Assembly: GCF_900099965.1 (NCBI RefSeq)
Contig: NZ_FNDJ01000002.1
Span: 310,001 to 374,000, forward strand
Length of the DNA stretch: 64,000 nt
Source of the DNA: Nonomuraea jiangxiensis
GTDB lineage: Bacteria; Actinomycetota; Actinomycetes; Streptosporangiales; Streptosporangiaceae
Direction of reading: 5' to 3'
The notes under the pieces were generated by a model, which saw only the letters and a list, made by a program, of their open reading frames with translations, was not told where the DNA came from and ran no database searches. Shown here one piece after another: positions 57,582-64,000 of the stretch. Position 1 is the first letter of the stretch. Each line of letters opens with the position of its first letter. The position numbers were made by a program, and so were the translations under genes.

Positions 57582-58586
57582 ATGCCGCGAGTGCGGGAGC
57601 TTGAGGTCTTCCGGCTGGTCCTGCCGTTCGGCAGGAGGCAGGAGACGCTGCTCGTGAAGCTCACCGACCACGGCGGCATGATCGGCTGGGGTGAGGTCAC
57701 CTCGCCGCAGCCGAAGGCCTGGTCGCGACTGGAGGAGACGCTGGCCGCGCTGCTGATCGGCGTCGACTGGGAGCATCCCGACGCCGTGCCGAGCGGCGAC
57801 TCGGCGGTGGACATGGCCTGCTGGGACCTGTGGACCAGGATGCGCGGCGTGCCGCTCGCCGAGGCCATCGGCGGCACCCGCACCTCGCTCGTGGCGACCG
57901 TGCGGCTGAGCCCCGACCCTTCGCTGGAAAGCCTCGTGGCCCGGGTCAACCAGCAGGTCTGCGCCGGGTACGGGCACGTCACGCTGGACATCCGGCCCGG
58001 GTGGGACGTGGAGCCCGTACGCGCGGTGCGGCAGGCGTACCCGGCGTTGACCCTGGCCGTCGACGGCGGCAACGCCTACACCGAACTCGGCCAGCTCGTC
58101 GCGATCGACTCCTACGGCCTGGAGGTGATCGAGCGGCCCTTCGCCGTCTCCGACGCCTACGCGCACGCCTCGCTGCAGGACCAGGTGGCGGCCTCGGTCG
58201 CGGTCGAGGTCGGCTCGACGAAGGAGCTCGACGACTACCTGACGTTGCGGGCGGCGAAGGTGCTGCTGCTGCGGCCCGCGGCGTTCCCGTCCCTGTCGGA
58301 GGCGCGCCGGGCGCACGACCGGGCCGCGGCGGCGGGCTGGGACATCCAGTGCACGGGCGGCCAGGGGGCGGGGTTGTCCCGGGCGGCCACGGTGGCGGTG
58401 GCCAGCCTGCCGGGGTGCACGCTGCCGTGCGACGTGACGCAGCCGCCGCGCCAGAACCAGATCGTCACGCCGATCGTGGGCGCGAACGCCGGGGTCATCG
58501 CGGTCCCGCTGACGCAGTCGGGGCTGGGCCACGACGTGGACGAGACGCGGCTGCGCCGGCTGGCGAAGGACTCCTTCCACGCCTAG
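57582..58586 (+). CDS. Enolase-superfamily protein (MLE/OSBS-like) with altered catalytic motif
   Basis: The 334-aa protein has the muconate lactonizing enzyme fold: capping domain, then SAVDMACWDLWTRMRGVPLA, metal ligands in LAVDGGNAYTEL (Asp) and GLEVIERPFAV (Glu), and the third in SVAVEVGST. The usual KxK motif on the second strand is replaced: HVTLDIRPGWD has Thr and Asp where the Lys residues belong, and the second catalytic Lys region reads AAKVLLLRPAAF. A racemase or synthase activity of standard type is therefore doubtful. It follows the MFS gene by 9 bp. Confidence 0.85.
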   Translation: MPRVRELEVFRLVLPFGRRQETLLVKLTDHGGMIGWGEVTSPQPKAWSRLEETLAALLIGVDWEHPDAVPSGDSAVDMACWDLWTRMRGVPLAEAIGGTRTSLVATVRLSPDPSLESLVARVNQQVCAGYGHVTLDIRPGWDVEPVRAVRQAYPALTLAVDGGNAYTELGQLVAIDSYGLEVIERPFAVSDAYAHASLQDQVAASVAVEVGSTKELDDYLTLRAAKVLLLRPAAFPSLSEARRAHDRAAAAGWDIQCTGGQGAGLSRAATVAVASLPGCTLPCDVTQPPRQNQIVTPIVGANAGVIAVPLTQSGLGHDVDETRLRRLAKDSFHA

Positions 58587-58658
58587 GGAAAGGCGACGCG
58601 GCTCCCTTTCAGCCACTCACCCTGGTAGAACCGCCCGGGAGGCCGAAGGCTGCTGGAG

Positions 58659-58905
58659 GTGGGCATGACCGCGAGGGATCCGGACGCGGACGCCGTGCGG
58701 CTGGCCCGCGAGCGCTTCCCCGGCAGCGGCGTGCGTTACGAGGCCGCCGACCTGCTGAGCCCGCCCGCCGCCTGGCGGCGGGCGTTCGACCTGGTCGTCG
58801 AGATCATGACCGTGCAGGCCCTCCCGGAGGAGCTGCACGCGCGCGCCACCGCCGCGGTGTCGGAGTTCGTCCGGCCGGGCGGCACGCGCGACCTTCCACC
58901 GGCCC
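58659..58905 (+). pseudogene. SAM-dependent methyltransferase relic
   Basis: The frame reads DADAVRLARERFPGSGVRYE and AADLLSPPAAWRRAFDLVVE, typical of motifs II-IV of class I methyltransferases, but motif I with the SAM-binding glycines is missing, and the frame becomes antisense-like after ~58905. Both ends have been lost. The stretch 58587-58967 holds nothing else I can support. Confidence 0.6.
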
Positions 58906-58967
58906 ATCTGAAACCGCCCGACAGAAACCTGAAAACGTACTCTGAAAGCGCCTGGGACCCCGGCCGG

Positions 58968-59165
58968 TTACACGCCGACGGAGCCGGCGCGCAGGTTGTC
59001 GCCGAGGATTTCGGCCAGGCCGTAGAAGTGGGAGCCCGCGTCGAGGACGGCCTCGCGGATGTTGTGCATCCGGTGGGACACGTCCTCCCAGGGAGCGCTC
59101 GCCACGACCGGGGCGAGGGCGGAGACCAGGGCGACGGTGGCGAGCAGGTGAACGCGACGGTGCAT
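58968..59165 (-). CDS. Small secreted peptide, unknown
   Basis: The 65-aa product has a clean signal peptide (MHRRVHLLATVALVSALAPV, cleavage near VASA) and a ~40-residue mature part PWEDVSHRMHNIREAVLDAG ... LGDNLRAGSVGV. GGAGG lies 5 nt before the ATG, strong support for translation. The mature region looks like an amphipathic helix and has no Cys. It lies opposite and beside the candidate peptide-modification locus, but I see no direct link. Confidence 0.65.
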   Translation of the reverse strand: MHRRVHLLATVALVSALAPVVASAPWEDVSHRMHNIREAVLDAGSHFYGLAEILGDNLRAGSVGV

Positions 59166-59340
59166 GGTGACCTCCAGAATCGATGATGACGCTTCACAGG
59201 AGATCACGAACGGGTCCGCGCCCGGCCGCGCCGCCGCCGGGGCACGGCGCGTTCTTTACGCTTCCCGCCCCGGGGTGTCGAGGACGGTCTTGACGAGGCC
59301 ATTCGCGAACCAGCCGACTATCGACGCGGACAACTGGTCA

Positions 59341-59502
59341 ATGGCGGAGTTTGAGGAAATCGCCGGAATCTGGGAACAATTCCGGCGGCTGGCTAACCCC
59401 GATGAGAGGGTAGCGATGAAACGACGCCCGGTGATGGTCAAGGTGGAAGAGTCCAGGCTACGGGTCGGCGCGGTGACGGCGTCCAACTCCGCGGGAAACT
59501 GA
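59341..59502 (+). CDS. Candidate precursor peptide upstream of the ThiF-like enzyme
   Basis: A 53-codon frame begins MAEFEEIAGIWEQFRRLANP and ends with GAVTASNSAGN. It has a charged leader-like part (IAGIWEQFRRL, then ERVAMKRRPVMVKVEESRLR) and a small, neutral C-terminus ending in Asn, the residue modified at the C-terminus of microcin C-type peptides. It ends 28 bp before the E1-like gene. The ribosome site is weak, and GTG 59275 or ATG 59164 in the same frame are possible longer starts. Identity as a precursor is inference from position and shape. Confidence 0.5.
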   Translation: MAEFEEIAGIWEQFRRLANPDERVAMKRRPVMVKVEESRLRVGAVTASNSAGN

Positions 59503-59530
59503 ACGCACTGCTCAAGCAGCACGCAGTGGG

Positions 59531-60715
59531 GTGAGGCACTTTTCGCTCATCCACGCCCTGGGGGGGAAGTTGCTGACGGACGACCTTGAGTGGCGCCCTC
59601 GTCTGCGCGAAAGCGTGATCGTGCAGACGGACGGCAGTACGTTGTTGTTTCTCTGCACGGCGGATCGCACGGTGAAGAGATTCACCGCCGATGATTTCGT
59701 CGTACAGGTCGTGACCCTGCTGGACGGCTCGCGTACCGTCGCGGAGATCGAGCGGCTGGCCCGCGGCGGCGTCGCGAACGGCACCGAGCGGGTGCGCGAG
59801 GCTCTCGGCGAGGCGGACGGACGGGAGCTGGTGCGCGAGGTCCTCGGCGTGCTGGCCGCGGAGAACATCCTCAGCAAGGCCCAGGAACCGGCCTTCGCCG
59901 GCCTGGGCGCCGGGCGGGCCGACTTCTACGACCGCCAGCTTCGGCTGCTCCAGGACTTCTGCGACGAGGGCCTGACCCCCGAGCGCAGCGGCGTCGGCCT
60001 GCAGCGGCGCCTCGACGCCGCCACCGCGGTGGTCCTGGGCATCGGCGGGCTGGGCGGATGGGTGGCGCTGTCGCTGGCCGGCGCGGGGGTCGGCCGGATC
60101 CGGATCTGCGACTTCGACCGGGTCGAGGCCTCCAACCTGACCCGCCAGGTGCTGTTCGGGGTCGGCGACGTGGGCGCGCCCAAGGTGGACGCGGCCGCCA
60201 CCAGGCTGCGGAGCCACAACTCCTACGTCGAGGTGACGGCCGTCAACCGCCGCATCACCGGCCCCGACGACCTCGCGGACCTGGTGGACGGCGCGGACGT
60301 CGTGATCAACGCGGCCGACCAGCCCACCGCCAACGACGTGGCGGACTGGGTGGCCGCGGCCTGCTGGCCGCGCGTGCCGCACATCATGGGCACCGGCTAC
60401 GCCTACCACATCGGCGTGCTCGGCACCTCGATCATCCCGGGCAGGACCGCGTGCTGGGCCTGCGTACGCGCCGAGACGTTCGCCGACCACGGCCGTCACC
60501 GCATGGAGTCGCTCGTGGGCAAGCGGGAGAAGGCCGGCGCCATGGGGGCGCTCTGCGGGCTCGTCGGCAACGTACTGGCCTGGGAGGCGATCCGCATCAT
60601 CACGGGACTGCCGCCGGCCCTCGGCGACCGGTGGAGCGAGATCGACTTCTGGCCGCTGGAGATCCAGTCCAGGGCGATCCCGAAACGGCCCGACTGCCCC
60701 GTCTGTGGGCCGTGA
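59531..60715 (+). CDS. ThiF/MccB-like adenylyltransferase with N-terminal RRE/PqqD-like domain
   Basis: The 394-aa protein has two parts. Residues ~20-115 (RLRESVIVQTDGSTLLFLCT, LLDGSRTVAEIERLA, REVLGVLAAENIL) look like the PqqD-like recognition element that binds RiPP leader peptides. Residues ~130-394 are a ThiF/E1 domain: LGIGGLGGWVALSLAGAGVG (170-176 glycines), CDFDRVEASNLTRQVLF with the Arg, INAADQPTAND, and a zinc site of CWAC (308-311) and CPVC (389-392). It should adenylate a carboxyl group, probably on the C-terminus of a peptide. A peptide-sized ORF lies just upstream; no YcaO gene is near. The GTG start has a weak ribosome site. Confidence 0.82.
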   Translation: MRHFSLIHALGGKLLTDDLEWRPRLRESVIVQTDGSTLLFLCTADRTVKRFTADDFVVQVVTLLDGSRTVAEIERLARGGVANGTERVREALGEADGRELVREVLGVLAAENILSKAQEPAFAGLGAGRADFYDRQLRLLQDFCDEGLTPERSGVGLQRRLDAATAVVLGIGGLGGWVALSLAGAGVGRIRICDFDRVEASNLTRQVLFGVGDVGAPKVDAAATRLRSHNSYVEVTAVNRRITGPDDLADLVDGADVVINAADQPTANDVADWVAAACWPRVPHIMGTGYAYHIGVLGTSIIPGRTACWACVRAETFADHGRHRMESLVGKREKAGAMGALCGLVGNVLAWEAIRIITGLPPALGDRWSEIDFWPLEIQSRAIPKRPDCPVCGP

Positions 60716-60724
60716 CCGGGCCTC

Positions 60725-62224
60725 TCAGAGGGCGCCGCCGCAACCCTCCGTGAGGCCCTTGGCCGGGTTGTTGTCCTGGGTGGGCGGCTTCGTCGGCTGC
60801 TTCGCGGCCTGCTTCGGCGCCTTCGTCGGCGAGGCGGAGGGCGAGCCGGTGGACGCGGCGGGGGGCGAGGCCGACGCGGACGCGGCGACAGCCGGCGTGG
60901 TGCGCTCCGAGTCGCGGATGGCCTTGGTGGCGACGTTGCGGATCTTCACCCAGTCCGGATAGCCGGTGTTGATCAGCGGCGGCACGAACTGCACGCTCGT
61001 CACCTTGGCGTCCTTGACCTTCAGCGCGAGCGGCACCAGTTGCGCGAGCATCGAGCGCGGGATGTCGGTCCTGATGAGCTCCTTGGTGGCCAGCGCGATC
61101 CTGTTGAACCTGGTGAGCACCGTGGCCGGGTCCGCCTGGTCGAGGATCGCGCCGAGCACGCACCGCTGCCGCCGCATCCGGGTGAAGTCATCGCTGAACG
61201 TACGCGAGCGGGCGTACCACATGGCGTCGGCGCCCTTGAGCTTGCGCGTGCCGGCCTTGACCAGGCCCTCGTTGTACTTGCCGAACACCACGTCCTGCTC
61301 GACGGTGATGGTGACGCCGCCGATGGCGTCGATGAGGCGGGCGAAGCCCCACATATTCACCAGGGCGTACCAGTCGACCTTGACGCCGAGGGTGTAGCCG
61401 ATGGTCTCCATCAGCACCTTGGCGCCCTGGTGCTGCTTGCCGCCGAAGATCTCGGGGTGCGCGTCGGCGTACTCCCAGACGCTGTTGAGCAGGTCGCTGC
61501 GCCCGCCGCCGGGGTCGGCCGGCAGCCGGAACCCGTCCGGGAAGCGCTGCGCCATCGGCGTGCCCGGGCGGAAGCGCACGTCCTCCAGGTTGCGCGGCAG
61601 GCTGAACAGCACGGTGTTGCCGGTCTTCACGTCCACGCTGGCGAGGTTCATGCTGTCGGTACGCACGCCGATCCGGTTGTCGTCGGCGTCGCCGCCGAGC
61701 AGCAGGATGTTCACCCGCTGCCGCCCCGCCCACGGGTCCTCGGGCTTGTCCTGCGCCGCCGGCGCGGGCTGTCCCTCGGCCGGCGTCTCCTGGAAGATGC
61801 CGTTGAGCGCCGCCTGGTAGGTCGACACGAACTGCGCGACCAACCCGAACGGCACCACCACCGCGACCGCCAGCAGCCCCGCCATCGTGCCGGTCAGGAT
61901 CTGCCCGTTCTGCGGCAGCCGGCTCGGCCGCAGCACCACGAACGAGTGCACGATGAGCGCGAACCACGCCGGACCCAGCAGGGCGGCGCTCACCACGATC
62001 GTGGTCAGCAGGTAGTTCTCGGTCAGCGAGCCGGCCAGTTCGTCGAGGTCGGTGGTCAGGCTAACTGCGAGCAGGGCCAGCAGGACGACCGCATAGCAGG
62101 AGATGAGGACGAGCCCGGTCTTCCGCCATCCGGCGCGCAGGTGGGCGGCCCCGGGCGCCAGCGCCGCCAGCACCAGCCAGCCGATGACCGCTCCGCTGCC
62201 CACCGGTTCCTTAGCCTGACGCAC
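60725..62224 (-). CDS. LytR-CpsA-Psr (LCP) family protein
   Basis: The ~499-aa membrane protein has several N-terminal hydrophobic segments (VIGWLVLAALAPGAAHL, VLISCYAVVLLALLAV, LLTTIVVSAALLGPAWFALI, MAGLLAVAVVVPFGLVAQF), then the LCP domain: VNILLLGGDADDNRIGVRTD, LFSLPRNLEDV, LIDAIGGVTITVEQDVVF, and YARSRTFSDDFTRMRRQR. LCP enzymes attach glycopolymers to peptidoglycan outside the membrane. The tail is Ser/Pro/Ala/Lys-rich. GTG 62224 is chosen for its GGGGAA about 10 nt upstream; earlier starts are possible. Confidence 0.88.
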   Translation of the reverse strand: MRQAKEPVGSGAVIGWLVLAALAPGAAHLRAGWRKTGLVLISCYAVVLLALLAVSLTTDLDELAGSLTENYLLTTIVVSAALLGPAWFALIVHSFVVLRPSRLPQNGQILTGTMAGLLAVAVVVPFGLVAQFVSTYQAALNGIFQETPAEGQPAPAAQDKPEDPWAGRQRVNILLLGGDADDNRIGVRTDSMNLASVDVKTGNTVLFSLPRNLEDVRFRPGTPMAQRFPDGFRLPADPGGGRSDLLNSVWEYADAHPEIFGGKQHQGAKVLMETIGYTLGVKVDWYALVNMWGFARLIDAIGGVTITVEQDVVFGKYNEGLVKAGTRKLKGADAMWYARSRTFSDDFTRMRRQRCVLGAILDQADPATVLTRFNRIALATKELIRTDIPRSMLAQLVPLALKVKDAKVTSVQFVPPLINTGYPDWVKIRNVATKAIRDSERTTPAVAASASASPPAASTGSPSASPTKAPKQAAKQPTKPPTQDNNPAKGLTEGCGGAL

Positions 62225-62332
62225 GCCTTCCCCGTTCCCCTGAACTCCACCGCAGGTGCGGACTCCGCCGGCCATGGCGGACCGTTGGACGCGGTCCGCC
62301 GCAGGCATCGGTAGAGGCGGAAGCCTACGCAC

Positions 62333-62338
62333 TAAATA
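62333..62338 (+). promoter_or_regulatory. Possible leaderless -10 box before the crotonase gene
   Basis: TAAATA lies 6 nt before an in-frame ATG at 62345, 48 bp upstream of the start suggested by family alignment. Confidence 0.35.
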
Positions 62339-62392
62339 CGAAATATGTCTTTATCGGAGGGTGAACATCAGTTACAGAATAAGATTCGGTTC

Positions 62393-63253
62393 ATGGCGTT
62401 CTCTGAGATCGAGTATGTCGTGGCCGATCGGGTGGCCACGATCACATTGAACCGTCCGGCGCGGCTCAACGCCTTCACCTTTGCCATGCGCGGAGAGTTG
62501 ATCGAGGCTTTCGACCTCGCCGACGCCGACGACGAGGTGCGTGCGGTGGTGGTCACCGGGGCGGGCCGGGCGTTCTGCGCCGGCGCCGACCTCGGCGGCG
62601 GAGGAGGCACGTTCGGGCAGCGGGAGCCCGGCGAGACCGTGGACGGCGTGCCCCGGGACGGCGGCGGCACGGTCGCGCTCCGGATCGCCCGCTCGCTCAA
62701 GCCGGTCATCGGCGCGATCAACGGGCCCGCCGTGGGCGTGGGCGTCACGATGACGCTGCCCATGGACGTCCGGCTGGCCGCGGAGTCGGCCAGGTTCGGG
62801 TTCGTGTTCGCCCGGCGGGGGATCGTCACCGAGGCCGCGTCGAGCTGGTTCCTGCCCCGGATCGTCGGCATCGCGCAGGCCATGGAGTGGGCGGCGACCG
62901 GCCGGGTCTTCCCCGCCTCGGAGGCGCTCGCGGGGCGGCTGGTCTCGCGGGTGCACCCGGACGGGGAGCTGCTGCCGGCGGCGTACGCGCTGGCCCGGGA
63001 GGTCGCCGACAACACCTCCGCCGTCGCCGTGGCCGCCGTGCGCAGGCTCATGTGGTCCGGCCTGTCGGCGGCCTCGCCGTGGGAGACGCACGCGGCCGAC
63101 TCCCGGCTCATGTCCGAGCTGGGCGGCGCGCCCGACAGCGTGGAGGGGGTGACGGCGTTCCTGGACAAGCGGCAGGCCGAATTTCCGATGAAGGTCAGCA
63201 CCGACCTGCCACCCGGGGTGCCGTCATGGCCGGACAGTCCTTATGGTGTCTAA
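62393..63253 (+). CDS. Enoyl-CoA hydratase/isomerase (crotonase) family protein
   Basis: The 286-aa protein has the crotonase core: DRVATITLNRPARLNAFTFA, the oxyanion loop VVTGAGRAFCAGADLGGGGG, INGPAVGVGVTMTLPMDVRL and GRVFPASEALAGRLVSRVHP. It acts on an acyl-CoA, probably hydration or isomerisation; the catalytic Glu position reads GIVTEAASSWFL, consistent with activity. The family-like start is ATG 62393, but a leaderless ATG at 62345 would add 16 residues. The following hydrolase gene begins 1 bp after its stop. Confidence 0.88.
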   Translation: MAFSEIEYVVADRVATITLNRPARLNAFTFAMRGELIEAFDLADADDEVRAVVVTGAGRAFCAGADLGGGGGTFGQREPGETVDGVPRDGGGTVALRIARSLKPVIGAINGPAVGVGVTMTLPMDVRLAAESARFGFVFARRGIVTEAASSWFLPRIVGIAQAMEWAATGRVFPASEALAGRLVSRVHPDGELLPAAYALAREVADNTSAVAVAAVRRLMWSGLSAASPWETHAADSRLMSELGGAPDSVEGVTAFLDKRQAEFPMKVSTDLPPGVPSWPDSPYGV

Positions 63254-63254
63254 C

Positions 63255-64000
63255 ATGTACGAGATCACCGTGCTGCCCCTGCCGGACGACTTCGAGGGCG
63301 AGGTCGTCGCGACGCTGATCTCCAGGAAGGTCGGTTCCCGACGCGCGGTGCTCTACGTGCACGGATTCACCGACTACTTCTTCCAGGATCACCTGGCCGC
63401 CCACTACGTCGACCGCGGCATCGACTTCTACGCGCTCGACCTGCGCAAATACGGTCGTTCGCTGCTGCCGCACCAGACCAGGGGCCTGATCAGGAGCGTC
63501 ACCGACTACTTCCCGGAGATCGACGAGGCCGTCCGGATCATCCGGCAGGACCACGACGAGCTGACGATCAACGCCCACTCGACCGGCGGCCTGATCACTC
63601 CCCTGTGGGCCGACCGGGTCCGCGGCCGGGGCCTGGTACAGGGGCTCGTGCTCAACAGCCCGTTCTTCGACCTCAACGTGTCCACGCCGCTGCGGGTGGC
63701 CGCCGACCTGCTGTGCACCCCGCTCTCCTACACCCGCAGGCCGCTGCCGCTCGGCTCCAGCAGGGTCTACGGGCAGAGCCTGCACCGCACCGAGCAGGGC
63801 GAGTGGGACTACGACCTGGAGCTCAAGCCGCTGGGCGGGTTCTCGGTGCACGCCATGTGGCTGGCCGCCATCCGCCGGGCCCAGCGGCGGCTGCACGCGG
63901 GCCTGTCGGTGGACGTCCCGGTGCTCGTCCTGGCCGCGGCCAGCGGGTTGCGGGTGCGCGACTTCGTGCCGGAGGCGCGCTCGGCCGACGTGGTGCTCGA
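63255..64000 (+). CDS. Alpha/beta hydrolase (serine aminopeptidase-like), 3' end beyond window
   Basis: About 248 residues are visible. The fold markers are VLYVHGFTDYFFQDHLAAHY, FYALDLRKYGRSLLPHQTRG, the nucleophile elbow INAHSTGGLITPLW with the Ser, and VLNSPFFDLNV, as in monoacylglycerol-lipase-like hydrolases. The Asp and His of the triad would lie near or after the window edge. ATG 63255 begins 1 bp after the crotonase stop, so the two genes are co-transcribed and may act on the same acyl compound. Confidence 0.85.
   Translation, partial: MYEITVLPLPDDFEGEVVATLISRKVGSRRAVLYVHGFTDYFFQDHLAAHYVDRGIDFYALDLRKYGRSLLPHQTRGLIRSVTDYFPEIDEAVRIIRQDHDELTINAHSTGGLITPLWADRVRGRGLVQGLVLNSPFFDLNVSTPLRVAADLLCTPLSYTRRPLPLGSSRVYGQSLHRTEQGEWDYDLELKPLGGFSVHAMWLAAIRRAQRRLHAGLSVDVPVLVLAAASGLRVRDFVPEARSADVVL

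Overview
The window is very GC-rich, gene-dense actinobacterial chromosome. The gene families point to a Streptosporangiales-type actinomycete (a Nonomuraea-like organism is my best guess, from family resemblance only): a MsiK/UgpC-type multi-sugar ABC ATPase next to a LacI regulator, a type II glutamine synthetase with GlnR-like half-sites, an LCP cell-wall ligase, a LAL-type LuxR regulator, and many genes whose start codon lies 6-7 nt after a TANNNT -10 box (leaderless transcripts). I saw no rRNA, tRNA, CRISPR array, prophage or complete insertion sequence. Three decayed genes of mobile or metabolic origin and several minisatellite-like repeats were found.

Layout. 1-5 kb: repeat-rich hypothetical protein, CPA1 Na+/H+ antiporter, UBP zinc finger, HCxxGKDRTG phosphatase, Asp/Glu racemase family. 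5-8 kb: class A beta-lactamase, then an ArsR-regulator/MFS pair with an operator over the start. 8-10 kb: lipoprotein, two DUF202 membrane proteins, two tandem zinc-ribbon proteins. 10-15 kb: heterodimeric ABC exporter diverging from an MFS exporter. 15-20 kb: orphan histidine kinase, diiron ferritin-like protein and TetR sharing a double operator, two tandem secreted lytic-transglycosylase-like proteins, glutathione peroxidase. 20-28 kb: alpha/beta hydrolase coupled to a 1013-aa LuxR regulator, M29/NicX-like enzyme, LacI regulator facing the MsiK-like ATPase. 28-33 kb: ParB-like hypothetical protein, transposase relic, membrane protein plus winged-helix regulator starting inside a perfect 23-bp inverted repeat, SDR, PQQ-type sugar dehydrogenase, CMD-family protein. 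32.8-40 kb: lipoprotein and FtsH-like protease pair, broken FAD oxidoreductase, epoxide-hydrolase-like protein, glnII. 40-45 kb: aldehyde dehydrogenase, second alpha/beta hydrolase, IS5-type transposase relic, membrane protein/GntR pair, cupin.

45.4-53.4 kb holds a five-gene operon: SWIM zinc finger, DUF5691, MoxR AAA+ ATPase, DUF5682 and VWA protein, with ATGA overlaps at the centre. It probably works as one chaperone-like or conflict-type machine; the DUF5682 member carries a GxxH/E/GxxH signature like that of TIKI/EreA-type enzymes. 53-57.6 kb: DHA2-type MFS pump and divergent TetR with four operator-like palindromes between them, pterin carbinolamine dehydratase, a second MFS, an enolase-superfamily protein. 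58.6-60.7 kb: methyltransferase relic, a 65-aa secreted peptide on the opposite strand, and a 53-codon ORF ending in Asn directly before a protein that looks like a PqqD/RRE-type domain fused to a ThiF/MccB-like adenylating enzyme. This pair is the best candidate for an undescribed small RiPP-type system. 60.7-64 kb: LCP protein, crotonase-family enzyme, and an alpha/beta hydrolase cut by the window edge.
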